Part shown: positions 1 to 6,203 of the stretch, one piece after another
How positions within the stretch are numbered: the first letter of the stretch is position 1
How the letters are laid out: each line of letters opens with the position of its first letter
NCBI GenBank assembly: GCA_025457845.1
Contig: JALOTO010000087.1
Span: 1 to 6,418, forward strand
Length of the DNA: 6,418 bases
Reading direction: 5' to 3'
Origin: Thermoplasmata archaeon
Lineage (GTDB): Archaea; Thermoplasmatota; Thermoplasmata; UBA10834
Position numbers and translations under genes: made by a program
The notes under the pieces: model-generated
Database searches by the model: none
The model's input: only the letters and a program-made list of their open reading frames with translations
What the model was told of the DNA's origin: nothing

Positions 1-760
1 CATGAACCCGAAGCACGAGGTCAAGATCCTCCTGGTCGGGAAGTACATGGACCAGCGCGACTCCTACATGAGCCACTACGAGGCATTCACCCACGCAGGG
101 GCCGAGCTCGACACGCGCGTCCATTTCCTGAGGATGGAGGCCGAGGACCTCGAGAAGGGCGAGGGGCGCTCCATGCTAGAGGAGGCGGACGGCATACTCA
201 TCCCCGGCGGCTTCGGGACGAGGGGCATCGAGGGCAAGATCATGGCCATCAAGCACGCGAGGGAGAACAGCGTCCCGTTCCTGGGGGTCTGCCTCGGCTT
301 CCAGCTGGCCAACGTCGAGTTCGCGAGGGACGTCCTCGGCATGCACGACGCCAACAGCACCGAGTTCGACCCGCACACCTCACACCCTGTCATCGACCTC
401 CTACCAGAGCAGAAGGGAGTGACCAAGATGGGAGGGACCATGAGGCTCGGGGCGCAGGAGGTCCTGATCGACAAGGGCTCCAAGGCCGAGGCGCTCTACG
501 GCTCTCTCTCCATCATGGAGAGGCACAGGCACAGGTTCGAGGTCAACCCGCACTACATAGACAGGATCCAGGAGAAGGGGCTGAGGTTCACCGGGAGGTC
601 GCCCGACGGGCAGAAGATGGAGATCGCGGAGCTGGACGGGCACCCGTACTTCGTAGGGGCGCAGTTCCACCCGGAGTTCAAGTCGAGGCCGAACAAGCCG
701 TCGCCCCTCCACTTCGGGCTGGTCAGGGCTGCTATCGAGTACTCGAAGAAGAGGAAGTAG
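1..760 (+). CDS. pyrG: CTP synthase (glutamine-hydrolysing), C-terminal glutaminase domain, 5'-truncated
   Basis: CTP synthase makes CTP from UTP, ATP and glutamine in the last step of pyrimidine nucleotide synthesis, in the cytoplasm. The visible 252 residues (reading frame from base 2) are the class I glutamine amidotransferase domain, which releases ammonia for the synthetase half. Counting from the Met at base 2, the signs are: VGKYMDQRDSY near 12-22; the oxyanion-loop segment IPGGFGTRG at 67-75; the nucleophile Cys97 in GVCLGFQ; ANSTEFDP near 117-124; GGTMRLGAQ at 144-152; RHRHRFEVN at 174-182; and His223 and Glu225 of the triad in QFHPEF. GGTMRLGAQ and RHRHRFEVN are specific to CTP synthase among amidotransferases. 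The family is usually about 530-550 residues, so the N-terminal synthetase half lies beyond the left edge and the ATG at base 2 is very probably internal. The stop is TAG at 758-760. The 3' end overlaps the convergent histidine kinase gene by 29 bp. All catalytic residues of this half are intact. Confidence 0.96.
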   Translation, partial: MNPKHEVKILLVGKYMDQRDSYMSHYEAFTHAGAELDTRVHFLRMEAEDLEKGEGRSMLEEADGILIPGGFGTRGIEGKIMAIKHARENSVPFLGVCLGFQLANVEFARDVLGMHDANSTEFDPHTSHPVIDLLPEQKGVTKMGGTMRLGAQEVLIDKGSKAEALYGSLSIMERHRHRFEVNPHYIDRIQEKGLRFTGRSPDGQKMEIAELDGHPYFVGAQFHPEFKSRPNKPSPLHFGLVRAAIEYSKKRK

Positions 761-3700
761 CCGCCTCCGATGGGACGGCTTCGGCCGAGGTGTGGTTCTC
801 GGGAGGCCTGGCCTTCGGGAAGGTTATCTTGAAGACCGCCCCCTTGGTGAAGTCGCCCTTGACGCGGTCCTCGACCCATATCCTGCCGCCGTACTTCTCG
901 ACCACGGTGCTAACGATGGAGAGGCCGAGGCCGAACCCCTTTATCCCCGTCATCCCCGTCGCGAAGCGCTCGAAGACCGCGCGCTTCCGGTCGTCCGGGA
1001 TGCCCCTGCCACGGTCGGTTATGGATACGACCCAGTAGTCGCCCTTCGCGGTCCTGTCCTCGGATATGGAGAGATCCACCTTCACCCTCTTCGCCGTGTC
1101 GAACTTGACCGCGTTCTGTATCAGGTTCATGAAGAGGTCGCCGATGTAGTCGTTGCCCATCGCGTAGTGTATCCCGGGCGAGACGAGCGAGACTATGACG
1201 ACATCCCTGTCCGAGTTCAGCTTGGTGACCGCCTCGACGGCCCTGGTGATCGGCTGATGCAGGTCCACGACGGTCAGTCCCTTGTCGGACATCGCACGGA
1301 CCTTCGAGAGCTTCCTGATGTTGTCTATCAGCCTCGCGTTGTTCCTCACCTGGACCAGCGCCATCTCGGCGTACTTCCGCTGCTTGACGTCGAGCCTGCG
1401 GTCCTGGAGGAGCAGCTCGAGGTATCCCATGATCCCCTGGTTGAAGTTGTTGATGTCGTGGGTCATCAGGTCGTTGAGGAGGGCGATCTCGTTCACGGCG
1501 TCCACCTGGCGGTCGAAGAGCCGCGTGTTCTCAATTCCTATGGACGCTATCCCTCCGAGGATCTCCAGCGTCTCGAGATGGTCCTTGCCAGGGACCCTCA
1601 TGTCGTCGGGCTCGTCCACCTGCATGTATCCTATCAGCCGGCCGCTCCTGTCCCTGAGGGCGACGACCAGGATGTCGCGCTCGTGCCATGACGTGGGAGA
1701 CTGCCTCGGGGCAGCGGCGTTCTCGGGATGTGCCAGGAAGTCGAACGCCTCGATCCCGTACTTCTGCTTCTCGAACGGGACGTAGTAGACGGCCTTGCCT
1801 GTCCTGAACTCCTCCTCGAGGTCCATCAGGACGCGGTTCAGCGGCACCGACCTCCCTGGCTCGACCCAGTCCGGGTACCCTGTGAACGCGCGGACGTCGA
1901 AGACCGCCTTCGCCTCGTCCAGGAGGGCGAGGTGGCACCTCCTGAAGCCGAACGACGCGACGGCCGACTCGGCGGTGCGCTGCAGCAGCGAGTCGAGGTC
2001 GTCCATGAACATGACCGAGCTCGTGAGTTCGAGGATCCTGGACATCTGTGCGACCTTGGTCCTCGTGTCGGCGAGCAGCGACTCCTCCGTCTTGTAGAGC
2101 TCGAAGTTCTCTACCGCGACCGCGGCCTGGCTCGAGAAGAGCTGGGCGATCTCGAAGTCGTTAGGCGTGAAGGAACGCCCTCCGTCCCTGTACATGGTCA
2201 GGACCCCGATGACCAGTTCCTTGCCCTTGAGAGGGATGGCCATCAGCGCCTCCTTCTCCTGGGGGGTGCCGGAGATCACGACCGCCCTGTGGTCCGAGAT
2301 GGCCTCGTTGACCATCTCCGCCACGCCGGTCTTCGCGACGTACCCCGTGATGCCCTCGCCGATCGGGAAGTGGTCCTCCATCACCTCGTCGACGTACGAC
2401 CCCCTGGCAAGCTGGGGGACCATGACGCCTCTGTCGTGGTCGACCCTGTAGATCGTGATGGCGTCGTAGTGGACGACGTCCCTGAGCCTGTCCGCGACGA
2501 GCTCGTAGATGCTGCTGGAATCGATCTGCCGCTGCATCGAAAGGGCGGACTCGAGGAGGAGCAGCTGCGTCCTCACCCGCTGGTTCAGGGAGGAGAGGAG
2601 GTTGGCGTTCTCGAGCGCGATTGCGACGTGGTCCGCGAGAGAGGAGAGGAGCAGCGCGTCGCTCTTGGAGAACTTCTTCCCGTCGAGCTTGTTGTAGACG
2701 TTGACGATCCCCCTTCCCTGCCCCTCGACGGTCAGCGGCGCCGACATCATGGATCGTATCTCGAAGAGGGACATGTCGGCCTTGACGCAGTCAGGGTCGG
2801 AGTTGTAGTCGTTGACGACCTCTGTCTTCAGTCGCCTGAGCGCCCTCCCGCTCACTCCCTTGTCACTGGTGAAGCTCTTTCCGGTGAGGAGGGACTTGTT
2901 GACGTTGTAGGAGGCGACCCACCTCAGCGATGTGCCGTCGTCGCCCTTGAGGCCCACGAGCGACTTCTCGGCCCTGAGCAGGGACGATGCGTCCCTCGCG
3001 ACCTGCTCCAGTATGACAAGGGGCTCCAGCCTGAAGGAGATCTGCTTGCTTATCCTGTCGAGGACGGACAGGGCCTGCTCGCGCTCCTTCGCCTCGGTGA
3101 ATGTCCTCGCGGTGGTGATGGCGGTCGCGAGTATGTCGGAGAGCATCTCCAGGAGGGTGACGTCGCTCCTGGTGAACGCATCGCGCTGCTCGCTCTGGAT
3201 GTCGAGCACGCCGAGCAGTTCCCCCCTGAACGAGATCGGCACGGCCATCTCGGACTGGGTCCCCGCCATGCTCGCTCCCGTGTACCTAGGGTCCGAGCGC
3301 ACATCGCCCGTGACGAGGGTCTCGGAGAAGTACGCCGCGTGCCCGATTATGCCCTCCTTGAGCCTGACGGAATGGCCGGCACTGGTGCCGTTGTACCTGG
3401 GACCATGGCCGGCCTTGTGGTAGAGCTCGCCGTGCTCCTTGTCCATGACCAGGATTGCGACCTGCGAGTACCCGAACCCCGTCGCAATCGACTTGGTGAA
3501 CTCGGCCATCAGCTCGTCGGGGTCAAGTATGGAGGTCGCGACCCTCCCGATCTTGTTGATGGTGGTCAGTTGGCTCACGCGCTTGGCCAGCTCGTTGGTG
3601 CGAGCCTCCATCTTCTCCTCGAGCTGGGACCTGTATCTGTCGGACTCAGCCTTCTCGACCTTCGACCGCGTGACGTCCCGGAAGGTAGAGACGACCCCGA

Positions 3701-4415
3701 GCGGCCTACCTTCCTCGTCCTCCAGTGGGGTGGCCTCGATTGCGAGGAAGTGCTTCTCACTGTCCTTCGCGCTGGAGGCGATCTCGCCCTTCCAGCCGCG
3801 GGTCATCGCCTCCTGCATGATCCGCTGCATGTCCGAGGGGGAGTACATCGATGAGCCCATTCCCTCGAGCCTCATGCCGGAGATCCTCGTCGGATCGAAC
3901 CCGGTCACGTCGAGGAAAGCCTTGTTGACATAGACCACCTTCCCCTCCGTGTCGAGCACTGCGACCGCCTCGCCCATGTGCTCCATCGCGGAGGTCAGGC
4001 GCCTCACATGCATGTCCTTCTCCCGCTCGAGGCTTATGTCCTGCTGGGCGCAGATGAAGTACGCCCTGCCGGTGGCCTGGTCCTCGAGGCGGTCGACAGT
4101 GAGCCGCAGGAGCACCCCATCCTTCGATGTGGCCGTCCTGATGAATGGGAAATCGAAGCCGCCCGTCTTCGCGGCGACCGGGCATCCCCTGCACACGTCG
4201 TCGGATGCGAGGGCGGTCTCGTAGCATCTCCGTCCGACCAGGTCCCCGTACATCGCCTTCAATCGGGAGCTGAGGAAGACGATGGTCCTGTCGTCCCTGA
4301 TCACCGACAGGTCGAGACCAGTGCGGTCAAGGACCGAGAATGTCCTCTCGAAGTCGCTGAGGCTGGTGACAGGGCCGGACCCCTCGGGAGGATTCTGGGT
4401 CGGCGTCGTTCTCAC
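732..4415 (-). CDS. Soluble multi-sensor histidine kinase (PAS-PAS-GAFx4-DHp-HATPase)
   Basis: Sensor kinase expected to autophosphorylate a histidine and pass the phosphate to an unseen response regulator. No signal peptide or membrane segment is visible in 1227 residues, so it should be cytoplasmic. Domains in order: PAS1 about 20-130, with Cys64, Cys75 and Cys78; PAS2 about 141-250 (FRDVTR at its end); a charged coiled coil about 251-290; GAF-like modules about 295-440, 453-605, 630-775 and 800-968; DHp helices about 972-1040 with phosphoacceptor His986 in MTHDINN; and HATPase_c about 1055-1200 with N-box Asn1097/Asn1101, G1 box DRGRGIP at 1134-1140 and G2 box GFGLGL at 1160-1165. The last 26 residues are a Ser/Ala-rich tail. 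HDINN fits the E/D-x-x-T/N pattern tied to phosphatase activity in HisKA proteins, so a two-way kinase/phosphatase is possible. The start is GTG at 4415. An in-frame stop at 4446-4448 leaves no ATG upstream, and no well-spaced ribosome site is seen, so the start is uncertain. Ligands of the sensors cannot be named. Confidence 0.93.
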   Translation of the reverse strand: MRTTPTQNPPEGSGPVTSLSDFERTFSVLDRTGLDLSVIRDDRTIVFLSSRLKAMYGDLVGRRCYETALASDDVCRGCPVAAKTGGFDFPFIRTATSKDGVLLRLTVDRLEDQATGRAYFICAQQDISLEREKDMHVRRLTSAMEHMGEAVAVLDTEGKVVYVNKAFLDVTGFDPTRISGMRLEGMGSSMYSPSDMQRIMQEAMTRGWKGEIASSAKDSEKHFLAIEATPLEDEEGRPLGVVSTFRDVTRSKVEKAESDRYRSQLEEKMEARTNELAKRVSQLTTINKIGRVATSILDPDELMAEFTKSIATGFGYSQVAILVMDKEHGELYHKAGHGPRYNGTSAGHSVRLKEGIIGHAAYFSETLVTGDVRSDPRYTGASMAGTQSEMAVPISFRGELLGVLDIQSEQRDAFTRSDVTLLEMLSDILATAITTARTFTEAKEREQALSVLDRISKQISFRLEPLVILEQVARDASSLLRAEKSLVGLKGDDGTSLRWVASYNVNKSLLTGKSFTSDKGVSGRALRRLKTEVVNDYNSDPDCVKADMSLFEIRSMMSAPLTVEGQGRGIVNVYNKLDGKKFSKSDALLLSSLADHVAIALENANLLSSLNQRVRTQLLLLESALSMQRQIDSSSIYELVADRLRDVVHYDAITIYRVDHDRGVMVPQLARGSYVDEVMEDHFPIGEGITGYVAKTGVAEMVNEAISDHRAVVISGTPQEKEALMAIPLKGKELVIGVLTMYRDGGRSFTPNDFEIAQLFSSQAAVAVENFELYKTEESLLADTRTKVAQMSRILELTSSVMFMDDLDSLLQRTAESAVASFGFRRCHLALLDEAKAVFDVRAFTGYPDWVEPGRSVPLNRVLMDLEEEFRTGKAVYYVPFEKQKYGIEAFDFLAHPENAAAPRQSPTSWHERDILVVALRDRSGRLIGYMQVDEPDDMRVPGKDHLETLEILGGIASIGIENTRLFDRQVDAVNEIALLNDLMTHDINNFNQGIMGYLELLLQDRRLDVKQRKYAEMALVQVRNNARLIDNIRKLSKVRAMSDKGLTVVDLHQPITRAVEAVTKLNSDRDVVIVSLVSPGIHYAMGNDYIGDLFMNLIQNAVKFDTAKRVKVDLSISEDRTAKGDYWVVSITDRGRGIPDDRKRAVFERFATGMTGIKGFGLGLSIVSTVVEKYGGRIWVEDRVKGDFTKGAVFKITFPKARPPENHTSAEAVPSEAATSSSSSTR

Positions 4416-4460
4416 CCTTGACGTGCTAAGGGGTTCATCGCGTGATTACAGGGCGTGGGG

Positions 4461-4468
4461 CATAAATG
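4461..4468 (-). promoter_or_regulatory. Putative TATA box of the histidine kinase gene
   Basis: On the minus strand the sequence reads GCGAAACATTTATG. CATTTATG is an AT-rich island in GC-rich surroundings, preceded by a purine/A-rich GCGAAA that resembles an archaeal BRE. Its centre is about 26 nt from the ATG at 4438 and about 50 nt from the GTG at 4415. Transcription would therefore be expected to start near 4438-4440. The assignment rests on composition and spacing only. Confidence 0.5.
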
Positions 4469-4511
4469 TTTCGCAACGAATCCTCCGGCGGGAGAAGAAG
4501 CCAGTCCGGTC

Positions 4512-4540
4512 GGCCACCCAGACCGTCGCGCGGGCCACCC
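4512..4540. repeat. Two direct copies of GGCCACCC, 21 bp apart
   Basis: GGCCACCC occurs at 4512-4519 and again at 4533-4540, starts 21 bp apart (about two helical turns). The second copy ends 7 bp before the putative aIF2 beta TATA box. A regulator could bind both copies on one DNA face, but 8-mers of this composition also arise by chance in GC-rich DNA. The rest of the 162 bp intergenic region shows only weak short inverted repeats. Confidence 0.3.
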
Positions 4541-4547
4541 CAATAGG

Positions 4548-4555
4548 TTTAACTA
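4548..4555 (+). promoter_or_regulatory. eif2b: Putative TATA box of the aIF2 beta gene
   Basis: TTTAACTA lies in an AT-rich patch (AATAGGTTTAACTATGC) inside a GC-rich intergenic region. Its centre is about 26 nt upstream of the ATG at 4578, so the transcript could be leaderless or nearly so. A Shine-Dalgarno-like GGAG at 4569-4572, five bases before the ATG, would matter only if transcription starts further upstream. Confidence 0.6.
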
Positions 4556-4577
4556 TGCATTCCCCCATGGAGCCAGC

Positions 4578-5207
4578 ATGGCCCCTGAGGAGTCGAACGA
4601 TTACGAGGCCTTGCTCGAAAGGGCGAAGAAGAAGCTTCCGCAGACGCTTGAGTCCCACGACAGGTTCCAGGTCCCCGACCCCGACGTGATGGTCGAGGGC
4701 AAGACCACCGTGATAAGGAACTTCGGCGAGATAGCGGGCGTCCTCAGGCGCGATCCCGACCACATCCTAGGGTTCCTGCTGAGGGAACTCGGTACCGCCG
4801 GGACCCTCGAAGGCCAGAGGGTCGTGTTCAAGGGCAAGGTCACCACTTCGCAGATCGCTGACAGGCTCAAGGGATACGTCGACGAATACGTCCTCTGCTC
4901 CGAGTGCAGCAGGCCCGATACCAAGATCGTGAAGGACGGGAGGGTGCTCATCCTCACCTGCGAGACATGCGGCGCGCACAGGCCGGTCCATGTGAGGAAG
5001 CAGGTCAAGGTCGAGGAGGCCAAGGCCATAGTCGCCGGAGAGACATACGACATGATGATCGAGGATGTCGGCAAGCGCGGCGACGGCATCGCAAGGCGCG
5101 GAGGGTTCATCGTCTACATCCCGGGGACCGCGAAGGGCTCCCAGGTCAAGGTCAAGATCGAGAAGGTCTCGGGCACCGTCGCGTTCGGCGTCCTGGTCCG
5201 CAACTGA
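4578..5207 (+). CDS. eif2b: Translation initiation factor aIF2, beta subunit, with C-terminal TRAM domain
   Basis: aIF2 is the alpha-beta-gamma complex that brings initiator Met-tRNA to the small ribosomal subunit; beta binds gamma and modulates tRNA binding. The 209-residue product has, in order: an N-terminal helix (DYEALLERAKKKL, about 8-20) of the type that contacts gamma; the alpha-beta core about 37-103 (RNFGEIAGVLRRDPDHILGF, then ELGTAG); a zinc ribbon with Cys107-x2-Cys110 and Cys128-x2-Cys131; and a TRAM domain about 145-209 (VGKRGDGIARRGGFIVYIPG). TRAM is a small beta-barrel RNA-binding domain. Its fusion to aIF2 beta accounts for a length well above the roughly 140 residues of minimal archaeal homologues, and is known in some euryarchaea. 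The start is ATG 4578: it begins the conserved sequence, has a TATA element about 26 nt upstream and a GGAG nearby. The frame stays open upstream to an ATG at 4455, but those 41 residues look unrelated and run through the promoter. The stop TGA (5205-5207) abuts the convergent PhzF-like gene. Confidence 0.96.
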   Translation: MAPEESNDYEALLERAKKKLPQTLESHDRFQVPDPDVMVEGKTTVIRNFGEIAGVLRRDPDHILGFLLRELGTAGTLEGQRVVFKGKVTTSQIADRLKGYVDEYVLCSECSRPDTKIVKDGRVLILTCETCGAHRPVHVRKQVKVEEAKAIVAGETYDMMIEDVGKRGDGIARRGGFIVYIPGTAKGSQVKVKIEKVSGTVAFGVLVRN

Positions 5208-5210
5208 TCA
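5205..5210. other. Abutting convergent stop codons within palindrome TGATCA
   Basis: TGA at 5205-5207 ends aIF2 beta on the plus strand. TCA at 5208-5210 is the TGA stop of the PhzF-like gene on the minus strand. There is no intergenic space, and no T-rich tract is seen just beyond either stop. Transcription termination of each gene must therefore occur inside its convergent neighbour. Confidence 0.9.
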
Positions 5211-6110
5211 AGGCACCATCACTTTGCCGCGCATGGAGGAGCGGACGTGGCCACCGACCTCCACCTTGCGGATCGTGGACCCGTGCCTCTCCACCCGGAC
5301 GAGGATCTTCGACGGGCGGCCGAGGATGTGACCCTGCTCGACGACTATGTCGCCCGACTTGCCCTTGGGGAGGAGTTCGTTCTCGACCAGGTACGCCGCA
5401 AGGGCCCCTGCGGGCATGCCCGATGCGACGTCCTCCTGGACCCACGGATGCGGGACGATGCACCTCACGTGGACGGTCGACGACGGGTCGATGACGGACC
5501 ATGTGTACGCCACGACGGCCATGACGTCGAGCTCGGCCGCGAGCTCGACCAGCTCCTTGTCCCTCACGGCCAGCTTCGCCATCGCGTCCATGGACCTTAT
5601 CGGGACCAGGAGGCAGGGCATCCCGGTCGACGACTTGCTCAGCGGGAATCCCTCGTGGAATATCGCGTCCGCACCGATCCCCAGGGCGCTCGCGGTCTCC
5701 TTCAGCTCGTCCACCTTGGCGAACAGCGGCTTCTTCTGGCTCATCCAGACCCTGCGGGAGCCGTCGTCCGAGACGTCTATCGAGAAGGGCAGGATGCCTA
5801 TGGGGGTCTCGAGCCTCTGCTTCCCTCCGAACGCCCCTCCGAAGTGGCCCTTCTCGGCGAGCGCCCAGAGGGCGCCGACCGCCGCATGCCCTGAGATCGG
5901 GTCCTCGGACTGCGTGTTGAAGAACCTCATCCTGGCGTCTGCCCGCTTCGACCTCATCACGAACGCGGTCGACGGGGGGCCGAGCTCGAAGGCCAGCCTC
6001 TGCATTATGGCCTCCTCCAGGTCGTCGGCGTCGTAGACGACCCAGGTAGGGTTCCCGGAAAGCAGGTCCTCGGTGAACACGTCGAGACGCGAGACTTCCA
6101 GTTCGGCCAT
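5208..6110 (-). CDS. PhzF-family protein (phenazine biosynthesis-like / isomerase fold), atypical active site
   Basis: The product is 300 residues, typical of the PhzF family, which has a duplicated diaminopimelate-epimerase-like fold. Family signs are: the N-terminal VSRLDVFTEDLLSGNPTWVV (6-25); SGHAAVGALWAL (73-84), matching the family GHxTxG helix, with His75; EDVASGMPAGALAAYL (226-241), matching the EDPxTGSAxG motif, with Asp227; QGHILGRPS (259-267); and a closing VGGHV (285-289). The catalytic glutamate of PhzF, normally in an SETxFV-like stretch, is not seen: the matching segment is PSTAFV (46-51), placing Ser47 where Glu is expected. The protein may thus use another chemistry or be a binding protein, and no substrate can be assigned. 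The name does not imply phenazine synthesis, since no phenazine genes are in view. The start ATG at 6110-6108 has a TATA-like box about 26 nt upstream and a GGTGA seven bases before it. The gene is divergent from the probable A22 protease and convergent with aIF2 beta. Confidence 0.88.
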   Translation of the reverse strand: MAELEVSRLDVFTEDLLSGNPTWVVYDADDLEEAIMQRLAFELGPPSTAFVMRSKRADARMRFFNTQSEDPISGHAAVGALWALAEKGHFGGAFGGKQRLETPIGILPFSIDVSDDGSRRVWMSQKKPLFAKVDELKETASALGIGADAIFHEGFPLSKSSTGMPCLLVPIRSMDAMAKLAVRDKELVELAAELDVMAVVAYTWSVIDPSSTVHVRCIVPHPWVQEDVASGMPAGALAAYLVENELLPKGKSGDIVVEQGHILGRPSKILVRVERHGSTIRKVEVGGHVRSSMRGKVMVP

Positions 6111-6130
6111 GACACTGTCACCGTCAGCTA

Positions 6131-6138
6131 GCTATATG
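6131..6138 (-). promoter_or_regulatory. Putative TATA box of the PhzF-like gene
   Basis: The minus strand reads AAAGCTCCATATAGC, with CATATAGC as the TATA-like core and the AAAG as a possible BRE part. The core centre is about 26 nt from the ATG at 6110, which suggests a leaderless or very short-leader transcript. A GGTGA at 6122-6118 would serve as a ribosome site only if transcription starts further upstream. Confidence 0.55.
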
Positions 6139-6145
6139 GAGCTTT

Positions 6146-6164
6146 CAGCCCGGTTACCGGGCTG
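6146..6164. promoter_or_regulatory. Perfect 19-bp palindrome between divergent promoters, candidate operator
   Basis: CAGCCCGGTTACCGGGCTG is a perfect inverted repeat with 9-bp arms and a single central base (T6155). It is flanked by CTTT (6142-6145) and AAAG (6168-6171), which extend the symmetry imperfectly. Its centre lies about 20.5 bp from the centre of each flanking TATA element (6131-6138 and 6172-6179). A dimeric regulator bound here could control both the PhzF-like gene and the A22 protease gene. A hairpin role in RNA is less likely because it lies upstream of both predicted transcription starts. Confidence 0.65.
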
Positions 6165-6171
6165 CGCAAAG

Positions 6172-6179
6172 TATTTCTA
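6172..6179 (+). promoter_or_regulatory. Putative TATA box of the A22 protease gene
   Basis: GCAAAGTATTTCTAA at 6166-6180 looks like a BRE (GCAAAG) followed by a TATA element (TATTTCTA). The centre is about 28 nt upstream of the ATG at 6204. No Shine-Dalgarno-like sequence is seen directly before that ATG, which favours leaderless translation. Confidence 0.6.
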
Positions 6180-6203
6180 AAGACATCAGGGTTAGCGGCA
6201 GAC

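Noticed and set aside
792..1691. A 299-codon plus-strand frame opposite the kinase catalytic region
   Set aside because: It is antisense to the DHp and HATPase domains, has biased composition (rich in Val, Asp, Arg, His) and has no family resemblance.
1728..3854. A 708-codon open frame on the plus strand opposite the histidine kinase
   Set aside because: It lies wholly antisense to well-recognised PAS and GAF domains. Its translation is a low-complexity mix of Arg, Asp, Val, Leu and Gly with no recognisable motif, as expected from GC-rich antisense frames that lack stop codons.
4483..4525. Short inverted repeats CTCC/GGAG (4483-4494) and CGGTC/GACCG (4507-4525)
   Set aside because: Arms of four or five bp in GC-rich DNA are expected by chance, and they have no clear relation to either TATA element.
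4455..4577. An N-terminal extension of aIF2 beta from the ATG at 4455
   Set aside because: The 41 extra residues run through the divergent promoter region and the TATA element at 4548-4555, and do not look like an aIF2 beta N-terminus. The ATG at 4578 fits both the family and the promoter spacing.
4446..4763. A 105-codon minus-strand frame across the kinase/aIF2 beta intergenic region
   Set aside because: It overlaps the aIF2 beta coding region and both promoters, and its product matches no family I recognise.
5247..5894. A 215-codon plus-strand frame opposite the PhzF-like gene
   Set aside because: It is antisense to conserved PhzF-family motifs, with a composition typical of shadow frames.
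6146..6164. The palindrome read as a transcription terminator hairpin
   Set aside because: No T-rich tract follows directly, it lies upstream of two divergent starts rather than after a gene, and archaeal termination does not generally rely on such hairpins.
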